From Rhodopseudomonas sp. (lineage in GTDB: Bacteria; Pseudomonadota; Alphaproteobacteria; Rhizobiales; Xanthobacteraceae): a stretch of DNA of 64,000 bases. The notes below the pieces were generated by a model. It saw only the letters and a list, made by a program, of their open reading frames with translations, was not told the DNA's origin and did no database searches. Positions 51,633 to 58,816 of the stretch are shown here, one piece after another. The stretch is from the NCBI GenBank assembly GCA_016124795.1, contig WGNB01000018.1, positions 62,001 through 126,000 on the forward strand. The letters are read 5' to 3'. How positions within the stretch are numbered: the stretch's first letter is position 1; each line of letters opens with the position of its first letter. The translations under genes and the position numbers were made by a program.

Positions 51633-51890
51633 TTACGATAGCGCGGCGCTGGCTTCCTCGATCTTCTTCTGAGCAAACCGGATGGCGCGCCTTGCCGCCG
51701 TGGTCTCGTCGCGCGGTGTGCAGGGGATCGGGATTGTGATCTGCCGCGTGCCAAACATGAATTTCGCGGTGATATGCTTTGTCTTGACGAACACCGCATC
51801 GGTGATGCCGAGGCTACGCAAGAATTCGTCGACCGCAGACGCGGTGAATCCAAGCTGGCGCGGAGAGATTTCTTCGCGGCGTTTCGTCAT
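51633..51890 (-). CDS. Small hypothetical protein
   Basis: 85 residues; the ATG overlaps the MT-A70 stop. An N-terminal acidic-basic stretch and central beta sequence (VKTKHITAKFMFGTRQITIPIPCTPRDETTAARRAI) suggest a small compact domain. No family recognised. Confidence 0.55.
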   Translation of the reverse strand: MTKRREEISPRQLGFTASAVDEFLRSLGITDAVFVKTKHITAKFMFGTRQITIPIPCTPRDETTAARRAIRFAQKKIEEASAALS

Positions 51891-52534
51891 GCCGCCGCCG
51901 GGATCGCGTCGAACAGGCCCGGCTCACGATCGCCAAGACAATTTGCGGTTTGCGCCTGAATGGCCGGCGGAACAGGATCGAATTTCCCGTGCTCTTTTCC
52001 CCAACCTTGGAAGCCGGGCCGTGTCTCGCGCGAGAATAGGTCGCACCGGGACTGGCCCGGCGTTCGCTTGGCGACCATCTCGTAAAACTCGTCCGGCTTG
52101 CGCGAATGCTCGCGGGCGATGCCGTCGAACATGCCATTGAACTGCGCATGGCTTTGGTATTCGTCACCGAAAACGCCCAACAAAACGCTCTCGTGATATC
52201 CGGCTGAGCGATATCCAGTGCAGCGCCGAGGCTTGCCGTTCTTGGTGACTTTTCGCCAAACCAGTTCTGTCTTGTAGAGCGCGCCCCAATCATCGAGCAG
52301 CTTGAACGACTTTTTCAACGTCGGTGGGCAAGCCCAGAGAAGAACGATGCCATTTGCGCGCATGAGGTGACCGATCGGCAGCGCGCCGATCTCATCCCAG
52401 GTCATCGTCTCGTAGTGGCCGCCGCCAGATTTGGCCTGTCCCTTTCCCGAATAAGTGTCGAACTCGGTCGGCGGATCGATAACCGCCACATCAAAGCCAA
52501 ACATCGGCAGTTCGCCAAAGACCCAACGATCCAT
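51887..52534 (-). CDS. MT-A70-family DNA N6-adenine methyltransferase
   Basis: 215 residues from the ATG that overlaps the upstream stop (TGATG). VAVIDPPTEFDTYSGKGQAKSGGGHYETMTWDEI contains the catalytic DPPx[F/W]-like motif, here DPPT rather than the typical DPPW, and GIVLLWACPPTLKKSFKLLDDWG matches the later MT-A70 blocks. The enzyme probably adds a methyl group to adenine in phage DNA. The altered fourth residue may affect activity or specificity. Confidence 0.78.
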   Translation of the reverse strand: MDRWVFGELPMFGFDVAVIDPPTEFDTYSGKGQAKSGGGHYETMTWDEIGALPIGHLMRANGIVLLWACPPTLKKSFKLLDDWGALYKTELVWRKVTKNGKPRRCTGYRSAGYHESVLLGVFGDEYQSHAQFNGMFDGIAREHSRKPDEFYEMVAKRTPGQSRCDLFSRETRPGFQGWGKEHGKFDPVPPAIQAQTANCLGDREPGLFDAIPAAA

Positions 52535-53217
52535 CACACATCCCCGCCTTCGGCGCCGGTCGGCGATGGAAGAGCAAGTACGGCCCCGCCAGAAGATTGG
52601 CGGGCCGAGGCGAGAGATGCTGGCCGTTGCTTTGCGAAGCCTTTACGTGCGGGATTGCCGATGCCGCGGTCTTTGAATGTCTGGACTGCCGCCCTCGCCC
52701 ATCGCAGTGCGCTTGAGCTTCCCGGCACGGCCCGCGCGATCTCGTCAAAGACCCACTCGTTCTTCTTCACCGCGTACATAATGGTGGTGTGATCGCGACC
52801 ACCAATCTTGCGGCCGATCATCGGATAGCTCGCGCTTGGGATCAGGTGAGCACACAGCAGACATACGATGTGCCTGGCGGTTACAATGTCACGATGCCGG
52901 CGGGGACTATCGATTGCCGCCAAGCTAATCTCAGTTACTTCACTGACGGCCTTCTTGATCTCTTCGATTTTATATGCGCGTAGCGCCGGCCCTAACGTGA
53001 CAGTCACCTTCACATTCCAGATAGGAAAGCCAAAGCGTCCGACTAATTTCCCGGTGATTAAAGGCATCGGCGTCGGCGGCGGGCGCTTCGGCGATACGGC
53101 AGGAACACGCCGCGAAGCTATAATGCTCTCGGCGGCGCGCCGCGCCCGCACCCTTGCCGCAGCTTCCCGCACATCGTCAGCGGTTTCGCAATCATCCGTG
53201 ACGAGAACAGCCGGCAT
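52534..53217 (-). CDS. DnaA domain IV-containing replication protein
   Basis: 227 residues. The segment about 84-155 (EEIKKAVSEVTEISLAAIDSPRRHRDIVTARHIVCLL.. ) ends with GRKIGGRDHTTIMYAVKK, the DnaA signature motif that contacts DnaA boxes. The AAA+ domain is missing. It could direct replication by reading DnaA boxes or by interfering with host DnaA. The N-terminal ~80 residues are basic and the C-terminal ~50 are low complexity. Confidence 0.8.
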   Translation of the reverse strand: MPAVLVTDDCETADDVREAAARVRARRAAESIIASRRVPAVSPKRPPPTPMPLITGKLVGRFGFPIWNVKVTVTLGPALRAYKIEEIKKAVSEVTEISLAAIDSPRRHRDIVTARHIVCLLCAHLIPSASYPMIGRKIGGRDHTTIMYAVKKNEWVFDEIARAVPGSSSALRWARAAVQTFKDRGIGNPARKGFAKQRPASLASARQSSGGAVLALPSPTGAEGGDV

Positions 53218-53612
53218 CAGTCACCCCGTCCATTTTCCGTTGGCCACGTAGCGCGGCGCGCCTTCATCCCGAGCAGCTCTTTCGCCGCGACCAACTGAGT
53301 CTGAGCCGCAGCCAAATCGTGATCGCTATGGCTCCGGCCAGCTTGGCGAGCGATGGAGATTTCGTGTTCGAGCCGGTGGACCTCATCGCGCAGCACCGCG
53401 ACAAATTCCGAGCGAATGCGTTCCATGATCCAATGTGGAATAACCTTTGATCGAAGCTTGCGGAGATTTTCGAGAGTGCCCGGAGACACACCGATGCGGG
53501 TTGCCACGAATTTTCGCGCGGTAGCGATGCGCAGCCCGAGCCTGTCAGCCTCTGCGTCCTCGACGATCCGAATGTAACGGGATGCCGTTTCGGCATCAGC
53601 GATAGCGTTCAT
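53217..53612 (-). CDS. Hypothetical early leftward protein
   Basis: 131 residues from an ATG at 53612. A longer reading from 53681 is possible but adds a weakly protein-like stretch. Helical and charged (YIRIVEDAEADRLGLRIATARKFVATRIGVSPGTLENLRKLRS), with a putative helix-turn-helix around 27-50. Its stop overlaps the start of the DnaA-domain gene (TGATG). Confidence 0.55.
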   Translation of the reverse strand: MNAIADAETASRYIRIVEDAEADRLGLRIATARKFVATRIGVSPGTLENLRKLRSKVIPHWIMERIRSEFVAVLRDEVHRLEHEISIARQAGRSHSDHDLAAAQTQLVAAKELLGMKARRATWPTENGRGD

Positions 53613-53679
53613 AATTACGTGCTCACTTGTCCTTCGACAGGGGATGATTTCGACCGGCACGCGATGCTTGATGATCCGC

Positions 53680-53883
53680 ATGGACACACCAGACACATCG
53701 ACCCCGCCCATTCCCCTGCCCCGTCTCAGTGACGAGGCCCTTGAACTCATCAGTCGCCGCCTCGGATTTCAGCCGATGACGATTGACCTGCGGCCCTACG
53801 TCTTGCCGACGCAGGCATTCAGCCCGTGCGTCCTCCGAGCGGCGCGCCGCTGGGGCGTGCCGCCTGCATCCATTGTGAGGTGA
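53680..53883 (+). CDS. Doubtful rightward ORF in early region
   Basis: 67 residues (MDTPDTSTPPIPLP.., DEALELISRRLGFQPMTIDLRPYVLP). The sequence reads like protein, but it runs against the flanking leftward genes and has no good ribosome site. Listed because it fills a 290-bp gap that otherwise has no gene. Confidence 0.3.
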   Translation: MDTPDTSTPPIPLPRLSDEALELISRRLGFQPMTIDLRPYVLPTQAFSPCVLRAARRWGVPPASIVR

Positions 53884-53898
53884 TGTGCGCTGGTGAGG

Positions 53899-54126
53899 TC
53901 ATGCCGCGACACCCGTGGCGACCATGCCCCAAAGCTCCGGGTCAGCTTCCATCTCCAACAGCTCAAGAGCTTCGGTCATGAGATAGAAGTATTTGGGGGG
54001 AATGCGGCCTTCGCTACGCCAGCCTGAAATCGCCTGCGGCGATCTGCCGGTCATAACGATAATTGCTCCGGTCCCGCCAAGGGCGGCCAGAACATCCTCT
54101 ACCGAATTCAGTCTCTTTCGCTTCAT
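53899..54126 (-). CDS. Cro-like regulator
   Basis: 75 residues. LGGTGAIIVMTGRSPQAISGWRSEGRIPPKYFYLMTEAL is a Cro/YdaS-like helix-turn-helix, and the short size fits a one-domain Cro. First gene of the leftward operon, under the O1-containing promoter (54136-54162). The leader is only a few nt (TTTGAGG before ATG). By analogy with lambda it would shut repressor synthesis and commit to the lytic path. Confidence 0.72.
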   Translation of the reverse strand: MKRKRLNSVEDVLAALGGTGAIIVMTGRSPQAISGWRSEGRIPPKYFYLMTEALELLEMEADPELWGMVATGVAA

Positions 54127-54135
54127 CCTCAAACC

Positions 54136-54162
54136 GTAATACCGAAAATCGGTATTAGTCAA
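54136..54162 (-). promoter_or_regulatory. Leftward early promoter with operator O1
   Basis: Minus strand TTGACT - 15 bp - TATTAC. The spacer holds the palindrome TACCGATTTTCGGTA (15 bp; the full dyad is 21 bp, 54137-54157). This places a repressor across the promoter, and the predicted RNA starts very close to the Cro-like ATG. Confidence 0.78.
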
Positions 54163-54215
54163 GAGGACAGGTTATCGGAATATGAGGGGGGAGGCTTCTC
54201 TGGAATATTAACGCC

Positions 54216-54530
54216 ATGACAAGTCCCGAATCTTTAGATGAAGTCGCCGATCGCCTCGAATTGACGAGGCGCGCACTTGGGTATCCAACCCAAGCATCCT
54301 TCGCGACGGCGGCCGGCATGACGCCGCAGAAGTGGAATAATTACGTCTCCAAACGAGGCGACCGCATCCCAATTGACAAGGCTTTGCTGCTTTGCCAGCG
54401 GTTCGGCCTGAGCCTCGATTGGATATATCGTGGGGATATGGGGGCCTTGCCTGTGCGGCTGGCCAAGGAGATAGAAGTCTTGCGAGCCGGCGAGACGACT
54501 AACTCAATCCCTCGACCAAAAACCGCCTGA
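54216..54530 (+). CDS. Phage repressor (CI-like, XRE family)
   Basis: 104 residues. LELTRRALGYPTQASFATAAGMTPQKWNNYVSKRGDRIPIDKALLLCQRFGLSLDWIYRGD is a full XRE-type HTH. There is no peptidase (LexA-like) domain, so if it is the CI equivalent its inactivation must be RecA-independent or indirect. It points rightward between O1 and O2/O3, the mirror of lambda cI. Weak RBS (GGAGG far upstream). Confidence 0.72.
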   Translation: MTSPESLDEVADRLELTRRALGYPTQASFATAAGMTPQKWNNYVSKRGDRIPIDKALLLCQRFGLSLDWIYRGDMGALPVRLAKEIEVLRAGETTNSIPRPKTA

Positions 54531-54690
54531 CCAATAAAATCGTAATTTCCAATATCTTTATTGCGTCAGCAGTATCTTCTGGAAGCTGGGCGGCCAGTTG
54601 AATGGCATGCCTATACTTCCACTGATCAATCCTTTCTACTTTCTGAACTTCACTTTCTGGGCCTCCCCCTTCGCAGACTACCCTAAGCAT
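54499..54690 (-). CDS. Possible small protein, antisense to repressor end
   Basis: 63 residues. WKYRHAIQLAAQLPEDTADAIKILEITILLVRRFLVEG is a plausible amphipathic helical protein, resembling a small family of phage proteins with QLP followed by DA. It overlaps the repressor stop by 31 bp on the opposite strand. Weak ribosome site; start uncertain. Confidence 0.42.
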   Translation of the reverse strand: MLRVVCEGGGPESEVQKVERIDQWKYRHAIQLAAQLPEDTADAIKILEITILLVRRFLVEGLS

Positions 54691-54825
54691 ATAGCAAAAT
54701 CTCCGGATTTTATTTTATTGTTAGACGAATGCTTCCCGAATATTAAACAGCAATACGCGGATACCCGAAACCCCAAATTGCCGCTTAGGTCCTATGATCG
54801 TTAACGGCGAGCGCGCCAAAATATT

Positions 54826-54846
54826 AAATACCGTTTTTCGGTATTT
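54826..54846 (+). promoter_or_regulatory. Operator O2
   Basis: The 15-bp operator TACCGTTTTTCGGTA lies inside a longer perfect dyad at 54826-54846. It lies 4 bp upstream of the -35 of the rightward promoter. Its palindrome differs from O1 only in the centre. Confidence 0.78.
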
Positions 54847-54849
54847 TGA

Positions 54850-54878
54850 TTGACCGATCTACCGATTCTCGGTATTGC
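54850..54878 (+). promoter_or_regulatory. Rightward early promoter with operator O3
   Basis: TTGACC - 17 bp - TATTGC, with TACCGATTCTCGGTA (54860-54874) spanning the spacer and -10. The stretch TACCGATTYTCGGTATTRC is shared with the leftward promoter. It would drive the recombination/integration operon, starting ~19 nt before the GTG at 54904. Confidence 0.78.
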
Positions 54879-54903
54879 TGGGCGAGGCAATATGTGAGGG
54901 TCC

Positions 54904-55173
54904 GTGACCAACTCCAATCGACCAGACCAGGACGATGCTGCTCATCAGGCCGCGCGTGATCGCGCATCGGCCACAGCGGTCTCAGCAGACCGGCTTATGG
55001 CGTGGGACGAACTCGGCCTCCTGACGCCTGACGAGCGGAAATCCTATTGGGCGAAATGGTCCGACCGAAAGGTTGAGCCGCACCCGCCCGGCACAATCCA
55101 ATTCGATTTTACGGAAGATCGGCACGACCGCCTTTTCGCGGACACCGCCGAGAACATCAAATACGGGGAGTGA
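54904..55173 (+). CDS. First gene of rightward operon, hypothetical
   Basis: 89 residues from GTG. AAHQAARDRASATAVSADRLMAWDELGLLTPDERKSYWAKWSDRK is helical and acidic, with a short loop region after it. Position equals lambda N in the mirrored map, but it shows no Arg-rich motif. No family recognised. Confidence 0.55.
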   Translation: MTNSNRPDQDDAAHQAARDRASATAVSADRLMAWDELGLLTPDERKSYWAKWSDRKVEPHPPGTIQFDFTEDRHDRLFADTAENIKYGE

Positions 55174-55176
55174 TCA

Positions 55177-55287
55177 ATGTCGCGAGAGATTTGGGAAGCC
55201 GGACGCGATTTGGCCGGCTGCATCCTCGGAGGATGCTCGATGTTGTTCGTCGCCGCCATCGCCTGCAAAGCGTTCACGGGGTACTAA
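55177..55287 (+). CDS. 36-residue membrane peptide
   Basis: A short frame with GGGGAGTGATCA before ATG. The product (MSREIWEAGRDLAG.. SMLFVAAIACKAFTGY) has one short hydrophobic helix with three Cys. It lies between two larger genes of the rightward operon with matching gaps. Possible superinfection or holin-like role, not proven. Confidence 0.55.
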   Translation: MSREIWEAGRDLAGCILGGCSMLFVAAIACKAFTGY

Positions 55288-55289
55288 GC

Positions 55290-55616
55290 GTGGGCGGATA
55301 CAGCGAGATCGCAGCCGGCCTTGCCGAGCCCCCACGTCATCGACGCAGCACCACCAGTGTAGCCGCCGGGCGCTCTATGGAGAGCCGTCGCAGCCCGTTG
55401 CACGAACAGATCATCGCCTTTCTGTCGGCCCAGCCACAGGGAGCGACCGACGAGGCGATGCAGGATGGCCTCGGCATGGCGCAGAACACGCAGCGCCCGC
55501 GCCGCCGCGAACTTGAGCAGCAGGGCATTGTTGAAGCGAGTGGCCAAACCGCGTTGACGCGCGCGGGCCGTAAGGCGGTGCTATGGCGACTCAAGGACAG
55601 AAAGGCTGCGCCGTGA
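55290..55616 (+). CDS. Winged-helix-like protein
   Basis: 108 residues from a GTG. LHEQIIAFLSAQPQGATDEAMQDGLGMAQNTQRPRRRELEQQGIVEAS looks like a winged-helix DNA-binding domain of the MarR/ArsR style. A flexible basic N-terminus precedes it. Stop overlaps the next start. Confidence 0.55.
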   Translation: MGGYSEIAAGLAEPPRHRRSTTSVAAGRSMESRRSPLHEQIIAFLSAQPQGATDEAMQDGLGMAQNTQRPRRRELEQQGIVEASGQTALTRAGRKAVLWRLKDRKAAP

Positions 55617-55819
55617 TGGGCATGTTTTTACTTGGCGGCCTTTGCGCCTGCATTTTCGCGTTTCTTTTTGCGCTCGTTCGGCAAGAGGTCAGGGACACGG
55701 TGGGGCTGCGCTTCCCTGACCGGGCGACTTACTGCCTCTCATGCAGCGTCGTGATCTGCGTCTCTCTTGTCGGCGGTGCCGTCGCCGTCGCTGTGAACAT
55801 CGGAACTGTCGGATTTTAG
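55616..55819 (+). CDS. Small two-TM protein
   Basis: 67 residues from the ATG overlapping the preceding stop. Two hydrophobic helices (MFLLGGLCACIFAFLFALV, about 3-21; CSVVICVSLVGGAVAVAVNI, about 42-61) with a charged loop between. Followed by a terminator-like hairpin. Could alter the envelope in lysogens. Confidence 0.55.
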   Translation: MGMFLLGGLCACIFAFLFALVRQEVRDTVGLRFPDRATYCLSCSVVICVSLVGGAVAVAVNIGTVGF

Positions 55820-55832
55820 TTTCTCCCAGACT

Positions 55833-55869
55833 GGCGGTCGGTGGCTCCCCATCGGCCGCCGCTTTTTTT
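55833..55869 (+). terminator. Terminator-like hairpin in early operon
   Basis: GGCGGTCG pairs with CGGCCGCC (one G-U) and is followed by seven T. It would stop transcription before the recombination genes unless antitermination occurs. Confidence 0.6.
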
Positions 55870-55892
55870 AACGAACAAATCGGAGATCGGTA

Positions 55893-57023
55893 ATGACTGT
55901 CGGCAAGAAGCCTACGAAAAAGCGCGAGGCGGCGCGTGTCGAAAAGCCCGAAACCACCGAGGACAATGCTTCGGTCGCCGCTACCATCATCGACGTTGAA
56001 TCGCTCGATGCCGAGCAGGTGTTTGCCGAAGGAGGATCGGCCTCGGTTATTGCGATGGTCGAGAAGTCATTGGCCGAGGCCCCATCGGATATTTCAACGG
56101 CGAGCGGGCGCAAGGCCATCATCTCTTTCGCGCGCCGGATCACGCGCACCAAGACCATGCTGGACGAGATCGGCAAGAGCGTTGCTGCTGAATGGAAGAA
56201 GAAAGCTGGCGGCGTCGATGCGGAGCGCAGGGCGATCAAGGACAGCCTCGATGAGTTTGTCGTGACGGTGCGCAAGCCGGTTGATGACTATGAGGCGAAA
56301 GAAACGCTGCGGCTCGACGAGCAGGCCGGGCGGTTGGCGTGGATCGAGGCTCAGGCCGCGTTCGAGACGCAGGAACCATCGGCAAAGGATATCAGCGAGC
56401 GCATCGAGCAGCTCGCGGCCTATGGCGGCAATTGGGATTGGCAGGAGTTTGCGAGCCGCGCCGATGATGCGCGCGCGCGCGTGATGGAAGCTCTCAAGGT
56501 CGCGCTGGGTCTGGCGATGGCGCGAGAGGCGCAACAGGCCGAACTGGAACGGCTGCGCGCCGACGCGGCCAGACGCGATCAGGCGGACCGCGACCGCGCA
56601 ATTGCAGCGCAAGCTGCCGACGCCGCGCGCCGGGCTGCCGAGAAGGAAACGTCGGAGAAGGTGGCGGATGCCGCCCTCGGTGAGGCCGAGGCGCGGCGCA
56701 AAGCCGAGGAAGCCGATCAGGCGCGCATTGCCGCCGTCGCAGAGGCCGAAGCTGTGCGCCGCCGCGCCAGTGATGACGCGAAAGCCGCCGCCGTCGATGC
56801 GGCAGAGAAGGCAATCGAGGCCGAGCGTCAACGAGTCGCCGATGAACGCGCCGCTGAGCAGCGCGCCGCAGACGCCAGGGCTGCCGATAAGGCGCATCGC
56901 GGCAAAATCAACGGTGCCGCTTGCGCCGCGCTGGTCTCAGCCGGCATTCCCGACGACATGGCAAAGCTCGCCATGATCGAGATTATCCAAGGGCGCGTGC
57001 CCGCCGTGACCATTTCTTACTGA
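55893..57023 (+). CDS. Coiled-coil protein of recombination operon
   Basis: 376 residues. The N-terminal ~40 residues are low complexity and basic. Residues ~45-180 are helical with FARRITRTKTMLDEIGKSVAAEWKKKAGG. Residues ~200-330 form a TolA-like Ala/Glu/Arg coiled coil, and the last ~45 residues (HRGKINGAACAALVSAGIPDDMAKLAMIEIIQGRVPAV) form a separate domain. Such proteins often precede annealase genes in phages; they may help load recombination proteins, but the function is unproven. Confidence 0.6.
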   Translation: MTVGKKPTKKREAARVEKPETTEDNASVAATIIDVESLDAEQVFAEGGSASVIAMVEKSLAEAPSDISTASGRKAIISFARRITRTKTMLDEIGKSVAAEWKKKAGGVDAERRAIKDSLDEFVVTVRKPVDDYEAKETLRLDEQAGRLAWIEAQAAFETQEPSAKDISERIEQLAAYGGNWDWQEFASRADDARARVMEALKVALGLAMAREAQQAELERLRADAARRDQADRDRAIAAQAADAARRAAEKETSEKVADAALGEAEARRKAEEADQARIAAVAEAEAVRRRASDDAKAAAVDAAEKAIEAERQRVADERAAEQRAADARAADKAHRGKINGAACAALVSAGIPDDMAKLAMIEIIQGRVPAVTISY

Positions 57024-57030
57024 GGGCCGA

Positions 57031-57903
57031 ATGCAGCAAGCCATACCGAACGATGAGATCGAGTTCCACATGCCGGCGGCACAGCCGGTCGGTCATCAGG
57101 AAATTGCTGTGATGGGCCGACAGTCGGTTGCTCCCATGGCAATGCCAGCCGCGCCCGCGAATGCCGGCGCCATCGATCTGATGGAAATGATCAAGATCGC
57201 GGTGCAGGCCGGCAATCTCGATCTCGTCCGCGAAATGCGTTCGATCCAGAAGGAGTGGGAGGCTGACCAAGCTCGCAAAGCATTCATCACCGCCTTCGCC
57301 GATGCGAAAGCCCAGATCAAGCCGATCGCGCGAAACCGGCGCGTGTCCTTCGAGGCTAAGAACGGCGGGAGCGATGTGGATTATCGACACGAAGATATCG
57401 CCGCCATCGCGGAGGCCGTTGACGAGATTTTGGCCAACCACGGGCTGTCATACAATTGGAAATGCGACAACGAATTTGAATCCGGCAAGGTGTCCGTCAC
57501 CTGCGTCATGCGACACCGGCTTGGCTACGAGGAACACACCCACCTCAACGGCAAGGCCGATATCGGGGCCGGCAAGAATGCGCTCCAAGCCATTGCCTCG
57601 GCGACCCAATATCTGAGCCGATATACCCTCAAGCTCGCGCTCGGCCTCGCCGTGAAACACGATGATGATGGCCGCGCCTCCGGCGAGCCCGTCGATGACC
57701 GTCCTTCCAACCGACACGACCCCGGCGAGACCATCACCCTGGCGCAGGCCGATCAGATCATTGATCTGCTGGAAGCCAAGGGCATGACCACCAAGCGGAT
57801 GCTCAAATGGGTGCAGCACAAATCGCCCGGCGTCGAACTCATCGCGGATATCCCCGCCGCTCGGTTCAACGAGTGCATCACCACGATCAACAATGCCGCC
57901 TAG
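57031..57903 (+). CDS. erf: ERF-family single-strand annealing protein
   Basis: 290 residues. The core (about 60-195) holds FADAKAQIKPIARNRRVSFEAKNGG, YRHEDIAAIAEAVDEILANHGLSYNW and the NALQAIASATQYLSRYTL block, typical of ERF. It anneals complementary strands during phage recombination and replication. The C-terminal ~75 residues form a separate small domain (ITLAQADQIIDLLEAKGMTTKRMLKWV). Partnered with the exonuclease just downstream. Confidence 0.88.
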   Translation: MQQAIPNDEIEFHMPAAQPVGHQEIAVMGRQSVAPMAMPAAPANAGAIDLMEMIKIAVQAGNLDLVREMRSIQKEWEADQARKAFITAFADAKAQIKPIARNRRVSFEAKNGGSDVDYRHEDIAAIAEAVDEILANHGLSYNWKCDNEFESGKVSVTCVMRHRLGYEEHTHLNGKADIGAGKNALQAIASATQYLSRYTLKLALGLAVKHDDDGRASGEPVDDRPSNRHDPGETITLAQADQIIDLLEAKGMTTKRMLKWVQHKSPGVELIADIPAARFNECITTINNAA

Positions 57904-57929
57904 GGGCGGAAAAAAGAAAGGGACTAAAT

Positions 57930-58598
57930 TTGGCTATCCAGATCATCAACTGCGAGCAGAACTCGCCTGATTGGTTCGAGGCTCGCCGGGGCATCCCAAC
58001 CGCTTCGTGCTTCCAAACGGTCATGGCGCAGGGAAAGGGCGGCAAGCCATCAGTTGGCCGGACGAGCTATATGCACAAGCTCGCCCTTGAGATTATCCGG
58101 GGCAAGGCCGGGCCGGAGGGGTTCAAAAGCGCGGATATGGAGCGCGGCCACCGCTTGGAAGATGAAGCGCGTCAGCTTTACGCCTTTATGAAGGACATTG
58201 ACCCCGAGCGCATCGGCTTTGTGCGCAACGGCAAGATGGGAGCCAGCCCCGACTCTTTCGTCGGCGCGAAGGGCGGCTTGGAGATCAAGACGGCGTTGCC
58301 GCACATCCAGATGGAACGGCTCATCAAGCAGACCCTGCCGACCGAACACAAGGCGCAGGTCCAGGGGCTCATGCTCGTCTGTGAGCGCGATAGCTGGGAC
58401 TTTTTGAGCTTCCCGGCCCCCTACGAGCCCGATGATCCTGATCCGGTGCCGCTGCCGCCGTTCCTCATCACGGTTGCGCGCGACGACAAGTATATCCGCG
58501 CGATGCGAGACGAGATCGAAACCTTCAACGACGAGTTGGAGCATCTGGTGGATCAAATGCGGGCGCTTGGTACCGATCCGGTGAAGGTCGCTGCGTAA
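57930..58598 (+). CDS. YqaJ-type viral recombinase exonuclease
   Basis: 222 residues from a TTG with GGGA 7 nt upstream. QNSPDWFEARRGIPTASCFQ is the YqaJ family start; GHRLEDEARQLY, MGASPDSFVGAKGGLEIKT (catalytic D...ExK) and HKAQVQGLMLV follow. It trims 5' ends so that the ERF annealase can work on single strands. Starts 26 nt after the annealase gene. Confidence 0.88.
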   Translation: MAIQIINCEQNSPDWFEARRGIPTASCFQTVMAQGKGGKPSVGRTSYMHKLALEIIRGKAGPEGFKSADMERGHRLEDEARQLYAFMKDIDPERIGFVRNGKMGASPDSFVGAKGGLEIKTALPHIQMERLIKQTLPTEHKAQVQGLMLVCERDSWDFLSFPAPYEPDDPDPVPLPPFLITVARDDKYIRAMRDEIETFNDELEHLVDQMRALGTDPVKVAA

Positions 58599-58816
58599 TG
58601 GCCGATCTCGGCACCAATGAAGCCGTTCGGCGGGCGCAGGAAGAAACCTTCGCCCGCCGGCAGATCGCCGAAGGCTGCATCATTCGGCTGCGCCGCGATG
58701 CGCGCAAGGCCCACGGCACCAATCCTGTCAACTGGCCCGACCGCACCCGCGCCGAATATCGGGCGCTAAAAGACCTCATCAAGTCGTTCAACTGCACGCT
58801 CAAGGGCGCGAAATGA
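58598..58816 (+). CDS. Small helical protein
   Basis: 72 residues, strongly charged helix-rich (EETFARRQIAEGCIIRLRRDARKAHG). The ATG overlaps the exonuclease stop. No family recognised; perhaps an accessory to recombination. Confidence 0.55.
   Translation: MADLGTNEAVRRAQEETFARRQIAEGCIIRLRRDARKAHGTNPVNWPDRTRAEYRALKDLIKSFNCTLKGAK

Noticed and set aside
53644-53679. An upstream ATG for the doubtful rightward frame.
   Set aside because: AGGGG directly abuts the ATG, too close for a ribosome site.
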